Source of the DNA: Burkholderiales bacterium UBA4615 | GTDB lineage: Bacteria; Pseudomonadota; Gammaproteobacteria; Burkholderiales; Burkholderiaceae_E | Direction: 5' to 3' | DNA: 15,237 bases | Assembly: GCA_002386465.1 (NCBI GenBank) | Contig: DGIT01000037.1 | Span: forward strand, 1-15,237 | Shown here: in pieces, positions 1 to 7,166 of the stretch | Layout of the letters: each line of letters starts with the position of its first letter | How positions within the stretch are numbered: the first letter of the stretch is position 1 | The notes under the pieces: model-generated | Seen by the model: the letters and a program-made list of their open reading frames with translations, nothing else | Told to the model about the DNA's origin: nothing | Database searches by the model: none | Translations under genes and position numbers: made by a program

Positions 1-903
1 GAGTTTGCGCGGCTGAACATGACTTACACGGTCACCAGCAAACGCAAGTTGCATGAGCTGGTGCAAAGCGGCGCAGTGGATGGCTGGGACGACCCGCGCA
101 TGCCCACCCTCGTGGGCCTGCGTCGGCGCGGATTCACGCCAGAGTCCATCCGGCTGTTCTGCGAACGGATTGGCGTGTCCAAGGCCCATCAGTGGGTAGA
201 GCCGGCCGTGCTCGAACAGGCCTTGCGTGACGACCTGGACGCCCGCGCAGCGCGCGCCGTGGCGGTCCTGGATCCGCTGAAGCTGGAGCTGGTCAATTTC
301 CCGGAAGCACTGGACGAGCCCTGCAGCGCCCCAGTTCATCCGCATCAACCCGAACGGGGGCAGCGGCATTTCGCCCTGACCCGTGAACTCTGGATTGAAC
401 GCGAGGACTTTGCCGTCGAGCCGCCCAAGGGCTTTTTCCGGCTGTTCCCGGGCAATCGGGTGCGACTGCGTTACGGCATGGTCATCGAATGCACAGGCTA
501 CGAAGCCGATGCAGACGGCCGGGTCACCAAGGTGCTCGCCACGGTCTTGCCCGACTCCAAGTCAGGCACGCCTGGCGCTGACCAGTACAAGGTCAAGGGC
601 AACATCCACTGGGTGTCGGCGCGTCACGGGATTCAAGCCGAAGTGCGCATGTACGACCGACTGTTCACGGATCCGCACCCGGACGGCGGTGATCGGGACT
701 ACCGCACTTGCCTGAACCCTGCTGCAAAGCGCGTGGTGCAGGCGTTTGTGGAGCCCTCACTTGCAGCAGCACAGGCTGAATCGCATTTCCAGTTTGAACG
801 GCATGGCTACTTCGTGGCCGACAAGCTGGACCATCACGCCAGTCACCCGGTGTTCAACCTGGCCGTGACGCTGAAAGACTCCTGGGGCAACGCCAAGAAA
901 TAG
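1..903 (+). CDS. glnS: Glutaminyl-tRNA synthetase, C-terminal part (5' end outside window)
   Basis: This class I synthetase charges tRNA-Gln with glutamine in the cytoplasm. The reading frame is open from base 1 (EFARLNMTYTV...), so the gene starts upstream and about 300 C-terminal residues are visible, against roughly 550-580 for the family. The stretch YTVTSKRKL is the KMSKS-equivalent loop (MSK in E. coli GlnRS, here TSK). It is followed by the family hallmark GWDDPRMPTLVGLRRRG. The remainder matches the two beta-barrel anticodon-binding domains, including GNIHWVSARHG and RTCLNPAAKR near the tRNA-contact surface. The ATG at 19 lies inside the catalytic domain and is not the true start. The gene ends in TAG and faces a minus-strand block. 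Identification is firm. Confidence 0.97.
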   Translation, partial: EFARLNMTYTVTSKRKLHELVQSGAVDGWDDPRMPTLVGLRRRGFTPESIRLFCERIGVSKAHQWVEPAVLEQALRDDLDARAARAVAVLDPLKLELVNFPEALDEPCSAPVHPHQPERGQRHFALTRELWIEREDFAVEPPKGFFRLFPGNRVRLRYGMVIECTGYEADADGRVTKVLATVLPDSKSGTPGADQYKVKGNIHWVSARHGIQAEVRMYDRLFTDPHPDGGDRDYRTCLNPAAKRVVQAFVEPSLAAAQAESHFQFERHGYFVADKLDHHASHPVFNLAVTLKDSWGNAKK

Positions 904-917
904 TCTGAACCGGAGGG

Positions 918-943
918 CACTACGGCATCGCGTTGCCGTCGTG
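918..943. terminator. Hairpin between convergent glnS and the MBL-fold gene
   Basis: An inverted repeat has the arms ACGGCA (922-927) and TGCCGT (934-939) around a 6-base loop. After one mismatch it extends outward by CAC/GTG. It sits in the 66-base gap between two genes whose 3' ends face each other, where a bidirectional terminator is expected. There is no clear T-run on either side, so intrinsic termination is not certain. Confidence 0.45.
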
Positions 944-969
944 GGCCTCAGCCTCGGGCAATCGGCGCC

Positions 970-1617
970 TTAGCCCCCCAGCGCTTCGTCCGACACAAAC
1001 GGGTTGCTCTGACGCTCGTCGCCAAACGTGGACATCGGGCCATGCCCAGGGACGAAGGCGACGTCGTCGCCCATGGGCCACAGCCGCTGCACGATCGAGT
1101 CGAGCAGTTGCTGATGATTGCCGCGCGGAAAATCGGTCCGACCGATCGAACCCTGAAACAGCACGTCGCCCACCACGGCCAGACGGCTCGGTTCATGGAA
1201 GAACACCACATGCCCCGGGGTGTGGCCCGGGCAGTGCGCGACCTGCAGATCGACATTGCCAAAATGCACGGTGTCGCCCTGCTCGAGCCAACGGTCCGAC
1301 TCGAACGCTTCGAGATTGCCTAAGCCATACCGTTTACCCGACTCAGGCAGCTGGTCGATCCAGAATTTATCGTCGCGATGCGGCCCCTCAATCTTCACGC
1401 CATGGCGACGCGCAAATTCCGCCGCCTGCCCGCAGTGGTCAATATGCCCGTGCGTGAGCAGTACCTTTTCCAAAGTGGCGCCGGTTGAAGCCAGGGCTTC
1501 ATCGATCTGATCCAGATCGCCGCCCGGATCGATGGCCACGGCTTTGTCGCTGGTCTCATCAATCAGGATCGAGCAGTTCTGCTGGAAAGGCGTGACGGGA
1601 ACGATCATCAGTTTCAT
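970..1617 (-). CDS. gloC: MBL-fold metallohydrolase, GloC/YcbL-type glyoxalase II
   Basis: Predicted zinc hydrolase of 215 residues, close to the length of E. coli YcbL (GloC), which hydrolyses S-lactoylglutathione in the cytoplasm. Metal ligands are visible in order: THGHIDH at 55-61 (H56, H58, D60, H61), GHTPGH with H132, GDVLF with D151, and PGHGP with H192. The N-terminal VTPFQQNCSILID is typical of this subfamily. The frame stays open upstream, but the ATG at 1617 is preceded by AGGTGG at good spacing and begins at the family's normal N-terminus, so I chose it. It follows the DUF2237 gene by 13 bases in the same direction and is probably cotranscribed. The exact thioester substrate is inferred from family membership. 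Confidence 0.9.
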   Translation of the reverse strand: MKLMIVPVTPFQQNCSILIDETSDKAVAIDPGGDLDQIDEALASTGATLEKVLLTHGHIDHCGQAAEFARRHGVKIEGPHRDDKFWIDQLPESGKRYGLGNLEAFESDRWLEQGDTVHFGNVDLQVAHCPGHTPGHVVFFHEPSRLAVVGDVLFQGSIGRTDFPRGNHQQLLDSIVQRLWPMGDDVAFVPGHGPMSTFGDERQSNPFVSDEALGG

Positions 1618-1630
1618 ACAAACCACCTGT

Positions 1631-2035
1631 TCAATGAGCCGCCGCCGGCCGGGGACCCCAGGCATGCGCCAGCAAGGCCTGCAGCGGCACGATGCGCAAC
1701 GCCGCTTCATGGGTGGCCTCCAGCACCACGGGCGGAGCAACCCCGGCCTCGAAGGCCTCCAGCCAGCGCGAGGCGCACACACACCAGCGATCGCCAGCCT
1801 TCAATCCCCGGAAGCGGTACTCCGGACGCGGTGTGCTCAGGTCATTGCCCTGCATGCGGCTGTATTCAAGAAACGCATCGGTGACGCGCGCGCATACCGT
1901 ATGGCTACCCAGGTCATGGGGCCCGGTCTGGCAGCAGCCATCGCGAAAAAAACCAGTGAGCGGGTCGAACGAGCAGGCCTGCAGAGGACCGCCGAGAACG
2001 TTCAGACTGTTCAGCGTAGAAGATGTGTCCGGCAC
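1631..2035 (-). CDS. DUF2237 family protein
   Basis: Small protein of 134 residues with the DUF2237 pattern: NVLGGPLQACSFDPLTGFFRD at the start, GCCQTGPHDLGSHTVCA at 33-49 and GDRWCVCASRW at 81-91. Six cysteines (21, 34, 35, 48, 85, 87) are present, five of them in these conserved stretches. The family has no established biochemical role. It is predicted soluble, with no signal peptide. The start is a GTG at 2035 with only a weak upstream GGAT. The frame has a stop shortly upstream and no ATG, so GTG is the only reasonable common start codon. The gene lies between the DUF3108 gene (54 bases away) and the MBL hydrolase (13 bases away), on the same strand. Confidence 0.87.
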   Translation of the reverse strand: MPDTSSTLNSLNVLGGPLQACSFDPLTGFFRDGCCQTGPHDLGSHTVCARVTDAFLEYSRMQGNDLSTPRPEYRFRGLKAGDRWCVCASRWLEAFEAGVAPPVVLEATHEAALRIVPLQALLAHAWGPRPAAAH

Positions 2036-2089
2036 CGTGACATCCAGTTCAAACGGGGGTTGCGAAGGGACGCGTCACTCGGGAACGGG

Positions 2090-3358
2090 TCACTCGCCTG
2101 AATCGACCAGTTGATCCAGCACCCGCTGCGAGCTGTCTTCAACACGCAGCCGCACCGGCAGCATCTGCTGATCGTACCCCAGCCACAGATCGATTTTCGG
2201 ATCGCGGCTGCCAGCAGGCGGCGGGCGGTGCAGATGCAAGGCGCGCATCGGTGAACCAGGCACCATCAACACCTCATCGCCCACCACCTGGAATCGCTCA
2301 AGCCGCATGTCACGCAGCGAGGCCACAGGCACCACCACCTCTTGCCCTGGCGCAAACGCGGCCGGTTGGGCGCGGGCCATGAGGCCCAGCTGATAGAACA
2401 CACTGAGCCGGTCCTGAATGCCGCGGGGCACATTGAGCGGCGCGGCCCCTGGCGGGAGCAGCTGCGACGCCTCGGGGTCAAAGCCCACTGAACGCACGGC
2501 GCTCCTGCCGCGGCTTTCAGCGTAACGCAGCGGCACGAGACCGCTTGGCCCCATCGTGCCGCTGCTGATCTGGGTCAGGGTGCCCGAATAGACCAGCGAA
2601 ATCAGACCCTCGGCCTCGCCCTCGGTTCGTACTTCGTACTGGTCACCCTCGACGGTCAGGCGATAGCGAATGCGCGCCACCGACTGCTTGCCTTCAAAAT
2701 CGCCCCAATAGACCTTGAAGCGACGCGCATGCGAACCCGACAAGGGCGGCAGCGCCGGGAAAGCTGAGGGATCGCCCGCCAGGCCTGATGGCAGCGACGC
2801 CACAGGTTGCGACGGCATTTCTTGAGCCGGCTCCTGGCTTGGCACAGCAGGCTGCTGACGATCCAGGACCGACTGCGAAACGCTCGCTTGCGACGTGGCC
2901 GATGCGTCGATCGCGGCCTGCCGCGTCGGATCACTCTGGTCGCTGTGGGCATGCGCGTCGCTCGACTCGCTCTGGCTCACCTGACTGCGGCTCTCCTCGT
3001 CGGGAGACGGTTCTTCAGTGGGGCCAGAGGGCTGCGTCGATACCGCCGCCCAATCGACTGCACCCGACTGCCTGACCGGCACGGGCGCAGGCCTGCTCAT
3101 GGCGGGTCTGACCGTGACGGTCGCCTGCAGTGTACGCACGGGCTGAGCGTCTGGAGCAGCCACAACAGGCCTGGGCGGTGGCAACAGACTGACCTCGGTC
3201 ACGCGTCGCTCCGGCTGGACCGGATCGTTGAGCATCGGGCGCATACGGCCCGCCAGACCGCCCAGCAGCATCGCGTGCAGGCCGAGCGACAGCACACACA
3301 GCCCCGTGGCAAGTAACCAGCGCCGTGCGCGTCGGCCTGAAAGCATCCCACCGTCCAT
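2090..3358 (-). CDS. DUF3108 domain protein with TonB-like anchored N-terminus
   Basis: Protein of 422 residues in three parts. Residues 10-36 are a short basic stretch followed by one hydrophobic helix (WLLATGLCVLSLGLHAMLLG), without a convincing cleavage site, so a membrane anchor is likely. Residues about 50-205 are rich in Pro, Ser, Gln and Glu and probably disordered in the periplasm. Residues about 210-420 carry the DUF3108 domain, with YWGDFEGKQSVARIRYRL, an SLVYSGTLTQISSG stretch and a C-terminal KIDLWLGYDQQMLPVRLR strand set. The anchor plus SLLPPPRP layout resembles TonB, but no TonB C-terminal domain follows. The function is unknown; DUF3108 proteins are assumed to be envelope-associated. 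ATG 3358 is used; ATG 3346 is a possible alternative. Confidence 0.85.
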   Translation of the reverse strand: MDGGMLSGRRARRWLLATGLCVLSLGLHAMLLGGLAGRMRPMLNDPVQPERRVTEVSLLPPPRPVVAAPDAQPVRTLQATVTVRPAMSRPAPVPVRQSGAVDWAAVSTQPSGPTEEPSPDEESRSQVSQSESSDAHAHSDQSDPTRQAAIDASATSQASVSQSVLDRQQPAVPSQEPAQEMPSQPVASLPSGLAGDPSAFPALPPLSGSHARRFKVYWGDFEGKQSVARIRYRLTVEGDQYEVRTEGEAEGLISLVYSGTLTQISSGTMGPSGLVPLRYAESRGRSAVRSVGFDPEASQLLPPGAAPLNVPRGIQDRLSVFYQLGLMARAQPAAFAPGQEVVVPVASLRDMRLERFQVVGDEVLMVPGSPMRALHLHRPPPAGSRDPKIDLWLGYDQQMLPVRLRVEDSSQRVLDQLVDSGE

Positions 3359-3471
3359 GCGCGATGCTACCGCCGCGCGGGCGCGGACTGTGCGATGCCC
3401 ATCGACGCGGCCCTTCCAGACTGCCCTTTCCCGTTAACGGACGCGCCATAGGTGTTGGTTGGCTTTACACC

Positions 3472-3489
3472 ACCCCGGGGTTTGACCCC
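3472..3489. promoter_or_regulatory. Overlapping GC palindromes in the 3359-3574 divergent gap
   Basis: A perfect 10-base palindrome ACCCCGGGGT (3472-3481) shares its right half with a second inverted repeat, GGGGT-TTG-ACCCC (3477-3489). They lie in the 216-base region between the divergently transcribed DUF3108 gene and the HELEH protein gene, about 85 bases before the latter. Only one of the two structures can form at a time. This could be a protein-binding site or chance GC structure. I see no convincing -35/-10 pair in this gap. Confidence 0.25.
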
Positions 3490-3574
3490 CCTCGTTCGGA
3501 TGTCACTGAACTTAACTATGTGAATTGCATCACCTTCCTCAAGGCGGCCCAAAGTTTGCTGACAGTTCTGTGAC

Positions 3575-4084
3575 ATGAAACTGACCCTTGAACGCCTTGG
3601 CAGATGGCTGCCGGTTCCGGTCCTGGCCCTCGATCGGATGCCAGGACGCCTGATCGGACTCAGCCTGGGAGCCTTCGTCATCGTACGCACCGACTACGCC
3701 GACGATCACCCCACGATCGTCCATGAACTGGAGCATTGCAAACAGTTCTGGCGCGGCGGTCTGGTGGTTCATATGGTGCGTTACTACACCAGTCAGCACT
3801 ATCGACTGCGCACTGAGCTTGAAGCCTTTCGGGCCGAACTGGCTGCCTGCAGCGAGGAGGTTCGTGAGCAGCGACTGGAGGAGTCAGTCCGCGTTCTGTC
3901 AAGTTGCTATCAGATCGGCCACGATGCCGACACTTGCCGCAGGATGCTGACTGTTGATGCCAGGCTTCCGGTTGAAGCGGCACTGGCCTGTCTGCGACAT
4001 GACATGCCGCAGGGCCACAGCCCCAAACCCGCAGCAGCGTCTCTCGTAGCCGCCCGGTCGGCACCGCCCGAAACAGCCGTCTGA
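3575..4084 (+). CDS. Small HExxH-motif protein, putative zinc metallopeptidase
   Basis: Protein of 169 residues that I do not assign to a named family. It has IVHELEHCKQFWR at 48-60, an HExxH motif (H50, E51, H54) of the kind that binds catalytic zinc. Downstream acidic residues in RTELEAFRAE (E81, E83) could supply the third ligand, as in gluzincin-type peptidases. A moderately hydrophobic stretch (about 25-38) precedes the motif, but there is no clear signal peptide. The C-terminal third contains cysteines at 92, 111, 121 and 139 and ends in an Ala/Pro-rich tail. It stands alone on the plus strand between minus-strand genes. The ATG at 3575 fits the start of the conserved-looking part. Peptidase activity is inference from the motif only. 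Confidence 0.72.
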   Translation: MKLTLERLGRWLPVPVLALDRMPGRLIGLSLGAFVIVRTDYADDHPTIVHELEHCKQFWRGGLVVHMVRYYTSQHYRLRTELEAFRAELAACSEEVREQRLEESVRVLSSCYQIGHDADTCRRMLTVDARLPVEAALACLRHDMPQGHSPKPAAASLVAARSAPPETAV

Positions 4085-4163
4085 AGTACAGAACTGAAGC
4101 CTTGGATAGAAGCCCGGTTTCAAAGCTCAGACCCAGGACCGTCGCGAGCTGAGAACCCGCTCT

Positions 4164-4191
4164 TGCGCTGACGCGCTCCTCGCTTAGCGCA
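4164..4191. terminator. Weak inverted repeat at the convergent 3' ends
   Basis: TGCGCT (4164-4169) and AGCGCA (4186-4191) form a 6-base stem with a 16-base loop. The repeat overlaps the stop codon of the second TPM gene and lies about 80 bases past the HELEH gene. Its position suits transcription termination, but the loop is long and there is no T-tract. Confidence 0.22.
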
Positions 4192-4750
4192 GGAATATCG
4201 GTGCGTCGGACAACTCGTTCGTATTGCGGCGCGTCCCGTTCGTAGGAAATGCACGCGCCAGCGCATCATTAAGTACCGCGATCGCGCGGATCACCCCCTC
4301 CACCGGCCGCTGCTTTGCGCAAGCCTCCGACACCAGGTCACAGACCTCCTGCCAGACTGCATCATCGATCCGGGCATCGGCTCCCCGGTCCGCCACCAGT
4401 TCCACCGCATGATCGGCCCAGAGCACGTAAATCAGCACGGCATTGTTGGCTTCGGTGTCCCAGAGCCGAAAGTGCGAGAACACATCGAGCGCACGCGCAC
4501 GCGCATCGACCTCCTTCCACAGCTCCGAAGTGTTGAGCGATGACTCGACCGCGAATCGGATTTCGGCATGGTGGCGCTGCTCGCCTTCAAAGATCGCATG
4601 CTCGATGGCCAGAAAATCAGCCCGCGAGATGGCTCGGCTGACATGAGCCGGACCGATCCACATGTGCTGGATCCACCGGAAGATGCCGAACAGTCGACTC
4701 GGGCGCCGTCCGCCGGTGCGAGTCAGCCCGCTTTCGCGATCACCAGTCAC
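4184..4750 (-). CDS. TPM-domain protein, second copy (cytoplasmic type)
   Basis: Protein of 188 residues with a TPM (TLP18.3/Psb32/MOLO-1) fold. ISRADFLAIEHAIFEGEQRHHAEIRFAVESSL is followed by FSHFRLWDTEANNAVLIYVLWADHAVELVADRGADARI, the family's second half. It lacks a signal peptide and Gly-rich tail, unlike the gene before it. The frame is open to 4936, but the upstream part translates to low-complexity sequence antisense in character. I chose GTG at 4750, which has GGAGGAG six bases upstream and overlaps the end of the first TPM gene by 11 bases, implying translational coupling. It is the third gene of the lemA–TPM–TPM operon. The molecular role is unknown. Confidence 0.87.
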   Translation of the reverse strand: MTGDRESGLTRTGGRRPSRLFGIFRWIQHMWIGPAHVSRAISRADFLAIEHAIFEGEQRHHAEIRFAVESSLNTSELWKEVDARARALDVFSHFRLWDTEANNAVLIYVLWADHAVELVADRGADARIDDAVWQEVCDLVSEACAKQRPVEGVIRAIAVLNDALARAFPTNGTRRNTNELSDAPIFLR

Positions 4751-5726
4751 CTGAGGCTCCTCCGCCGCCGAAGCCGCCACCCATACCCCCTCCAAAACCA
4801 CCACCGCCACCGAAGCCGCCACCGCCCCCGCCAAACCCCCCGGGGATGAAGATCGGACCGCCCTGGCGGTAGGTGTGTGGGCCGACCCGACGCAAGCCAC
4901 CGCCCGGGCCTCCGCCACGTCCGCCCCCCATGACAAGAATCAGTGCCGCGACCGCAATGCCAACCGCTGCGCCCAAGGGGGTGGAAGCCAGCGCAGCCGC
5001 CGCGGACAACCCCGCACCGCCTCCGCCCAGGGCTGCACCGATGAAACGCCCGAGGACCTGCGACATGACCAGACCCACCACGAACGACATCAGAATCAGC
5101 GGCAGCACACTGCCTTCAACTTCAACCGTATTGCCGTGGCCGGGCTGCCAGGGTGCGGGCAGTTCCTCGCCACCAATCCGCTTGCCCAGATCCGCCACGG
5201 CGGCCTGCAGTCCACCGAAAAAATCGCCATTGCGAAACTTGGGTGAAATGGACTCGACGATGATGCGCTTGGCCACCGCATCGGGAATGGCGCCCTCCAG
5301 CCCATAGCCCGCTTCGATGCGTACCTTGCGATCGTTTTTCGCAACCACGATCAGCACGCCATCGTCGATTGCCGTGGCGTTCTTGTTGCCGCTGTCGCGC
5401 TGCGCGGCCACGCGCCCACGACCGAGCTTCCAGGCTTCAGCCACCCGCATCGAGTAATCCTCGATCACCTCGGGCTGAGTGGTGGGTACGATCAGGATCG
5501 CAACCTGCGATCCCTTGGTCTGCTCAATTCCAGCCAGCGTGGCTTCAAGCTGCAGTTTTTGCTGCGGCGCCAGCGTGCCGGTCAGGTCGGTGACACGCGC
5601 CGTCAGCGCGGGAACCGCTACAAACTGCTGCGCCCAGGCCGGGCACGCCGCGGCCAGAAAAATGAGCCAGAAGGCCACCCAGCCAAAAACCGGGTGGGCC
5701 GACCAGGCGCGCGAGCTGACGTTCAT
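4740..5726 (-). CDS. TPM-domain protein, secreted/anchored with Gly-rich tail (YgcG-like)
   Basis: Protein of 328 residues. Residues 1-32 look like a signal peptide (hydrophobic core WVAFWLIFLAAACPAWA, likely cut before QQ). The TPM domain (about 40-170) contains DDGVLIVVAKNDRKVRIEAG and YGLEGAIPDA, hallmarks of this family. One or two hydrophobic segments rich in Ala/Gly (about 190-265) would anchor it in the inner membrane. The last 60 residues are almost all glycine with Phe and end in GGGGASGDW, the usual tail. The start could be GTG 5774, but ATG 5726 gives a normal signal peptide; neither has a strong Shine-Dalgarno site. It lies between lemA and the second TPM gene. An envelope role is inferred. 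Confidence 0.9.
   Translation of the reverse strand: MNVSSRAWSAHPVFGWVAFWLIFLAAACPAWAQQFVAVPALTARVTDLTGTLAPQQKLQLEATLAGIEQTKGSQVAILIVPTTQPEVIEDYSMRVAEAWKLGRGRVAAQRDSGNKNATAIDDGVLIVVAKNDRKVRIEAGYGLEGAIPDAVAKRIIVESISPKFRNGDFFGGLQAAVADLGKRIGGEELPAPWQPGHGNTVEVEGSVLPLILMSFVVGLVMSQVLGRFIGAALGGGGAGLSAAAALASTPLGAAVGIAVAALILVMGGGRGGGPGGGLRRVGPHTYRQGGPIFIPGGFGGGGGGFGGGGGFGGGMGGGFGGGGASGDW
4757..4763 (-). promoter_or_regulatory. Shine-Dalgarno site deciding the start of the second TPM gene
   Basis: GGAGGAG on the minus strand lies six bases before the GTG at 4750. It is inside the last codons of the preceding TPM gene and supports the short form of the downstream protein over the 250-residue reading frame. 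Confidence 0.75.
4758..4850. repeat. GGN-codon low-complexity tract encoding the Gly-rich tail
   Basis: The plus strand reads as imperfect repeats of ccgccaccgcc and similar units, which encode the Gly/Phe tail of the first TPM protein on the minus strand. Slippage-prone sequence like this often varies in length between strains. It is coding, not a separate element. Confidence 0.6.
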
Positions 5727-5799
5727 CCAGAGATCCGGGGCACGGGGAGCAAGGGGTGCAGAGCCATCAGGCACATTGCGAGCCTGCTGACTTCGCCAT

Positions 5800-5831
5800 G
5801 GTCATCCGAGCGATGCAGCCTCCGGATGACC
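5800..5831 (-). other. Intercistronic hairpin between lemA and the first TPM gene
   Basis: GGTCATCCG (5800-5808) and CGGATGACC (5823-5831) pair perfectly over 9 bases with a 14-base loop. The repeat falls in the 120-base space between the lemA stop and the TPM start. No T-run follows in the direction of transcription (GCGAAGTC), so it is more likely an mRNA processing, stability or attenuation element than a full terminator. Role inferred. Confidence 0.45.
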
Positions 5832-5846
5832 CATGCCCCGTCAGCC

Positions 5847-6455
5847 TTACTTGGAGCCTGCGGGTGCGGCGGCCGGCGCGCCGAAGTTGACCGTGGGCGC
5901 CTTGGAGATTTCGCGCTCGTTTTCCACGGCGAACTGCGGCTTGTCCTTGTAGCCAAAGATCATGGCGGTCAGATTGACCGGGAACTGGCGCACCATGACA
6001 TTGAAGTTCTGAATCGCTTCGATGTAGCGCTTGCGGGCCACCGTGATGCGGTTCTCAGTGCCTTCGAGTTGCGCCTGCAGCTCGCGGAAATTCTGATCCG
6101 ACTTGAGCTGCGGGTAGTTTTCCGACACCACCAGCAAACGCGACAGGGCACTGCCCATGTCCTTCTGGGCCGCTTCGAACTGTTTCAGGGAGTCGGGGTT
6201 CGACGGATCCACCTTGATCTGCCCCACGCGCGAGCGGGCCTCGGTGACCTGCGTGAGCACGTCCTTTTCCTGATCGGCATAACCCTTGACGGTATTGACC
6301 AGGTTCGGGATCAGGTCGGAGCGGCGCTGATACTGGTTCAGGACCTCGGACCAGGCCGATTTGGTGGCCTCATCGGCGACCTGGATGTTGTTGTACCCGC
6401 ACCCGGACAAACCGAGCGCAATGGCAACCACCCACAGCATGCGTTTGACTGACAC
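5847..6455 (-). CDS. lemA: LemA family lipoprotein
   Basis: Protein of 202 residues. The start SVKRMLWVVAIALGLSGC is a lipoprotein signal peptide with lipobox LSGC, so Cys19 would be lipidated and the protein held at the envelope. The body is the LemA helical domain, with NQYQRRSDLIPNLVNTVKGY, QVTEARSRVG, SENYPQLKSDQNFRELQAQL and ENRITVARKRYIEAIQNFN. It ends in an Ala/Pro tail. The frame is open to 6518, but GTG at 6455 is chosen because AAGGGAG lies eight bases upstream and it gives a proper signal peptide. The gene is followed by two TPM genes, a conserved arrangement in proteobacteria. The biochemical function is not established. Confidence 0.94.
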   Translation of the reverse strand: MSVKRMLWVVAIALGLSGCGYNNIQVADEATKSAWSEVLNQYQRRSDLIPNLVNTVKGYADQEKDVLTQVTEARSRVGQIKVDPSNPDSLKQFEAAQKDMGSALSRLLVVSENYPQLKSDQNFRELQAQLEGTENRITVARKRYIEAIQNFNVMVRQFPVNLTAMIFGYKDKPQFAVENEREISKAPTVNFGAPAAAPAGSK

Positions 6456-6463
6456 GAGTAAAA

Positions 6464-6470
6464 CTCCCTT
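6464..6470 (-). promoter_or_regulatory. Shine-Dalgarno site deciding the lemA start
   Basis: AAGGGAG on the minus strand lies eight bases before GTG 6455. It favours this start over the longer frame beginning at 6518, and over the internal ATG at 6440, which would leave no basic residues before the hydrophobic segment. Confidence 0.7.
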
Positions 6471-6614
6471 GACAAAGAGTGGCCGGCAGGCCGACGGGGC
6501 GAACCATACCGCATTCATTCACCCGAAGTTTTGCATCAGTGTGCCGAAACGATGTCACAGGCGGACCCAGAAAATCCATGCACTTGCGTGTGCTCAGGAA
6601 CCGGTGAGGGCTGT

Positions 6615-7166
6615 TCAGGTGCGTGCACCTGCCGTGGCCGACAGTCGATGGGCAAACTGCTTGCGGAACTTCGCCACTTTGGGGCCCACGACCATCATGC
6701 AATAGCCCTGGAACGGATTGCGTGCGAAATAGTTCTGGTGATAGTCCTCGCCGGGCCAGTACTGGGGCGCAGGCGCCACCTCGGTCACGATCGGGTCGTC
6801 CCAGACCCGCTGACGCTCCAGTTCCATGATGAGTGCCTGCGCTGCAGCCGCCTGCTCATCCGAATGGGTAAAGATCACCGACCGATACTGCGAGCCGATG
6901 TCGTTGCCCTGCCGGTTCAGCGTGGTGGGGTCATGGATCGCGAAAAAGATCTGCAGGACGTCCCGGTAACTGATCCGCTGCGGATCGAAGTCGACACGCA
7001 CCACTTCCGCATGGCCGGTTTGCCCGCTGCACACCTGCTCATAGGTCGGGTTGATCACAGCACCGCCGGCGTAGCCCGAGTGCACTGCAGTCACACCTTC
7101 CACTCCCAGATACACCGCCTCCAGGCACCAGAAGCACCCCCCACCCAGCGTGGCTGTTTCGATCAT
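6615..7166 (-). CDS. msrA: Peptide methionine-S-sulfoxide reductase MsrA
   Basis: Cytosolic repair enzyme of 183 residues that reduces methionine-S-sulfoxide in proteins using thioredoxin. The active-site motif GGGCFWC is at 8-14, with C11 as the catalytic cysteine. GYAGG (31-35), GHAEVVRVDFDP (51-62), the RSVIFTH stretch and EDYHQNYF (140-147) are family signatures. C156 in GYCMMVVGPKVAKFRKQF is the likely resolving cysteine. The frame runs open to 7259, but the ATG at 7166 matches the family N-terminus and has a GGGGGA purine run just upstream. It is divergent from gcdH across 233 bases and lies upstream of lemA in the same direction, with 159 bases between, so it may or may not share a transcript. 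Confidence 0.96.
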   Translation of the reverse strand: MIETATLGGGCFWCLEAVYLGVEGVTAVHSGYAGGAVINPTYEQVCSGQTGHAEVVRVDFDPQRISYRDVLQIFFAIHDPTTLNRQGNDIGSQYRSVIFTHSDEQAAAAQALIMELERQRVWDDPIVTEVAPAPQYWPGEDYHQNYFARNPFQGYCMMVVGPKVAKFRKQFAHRLSATAGART

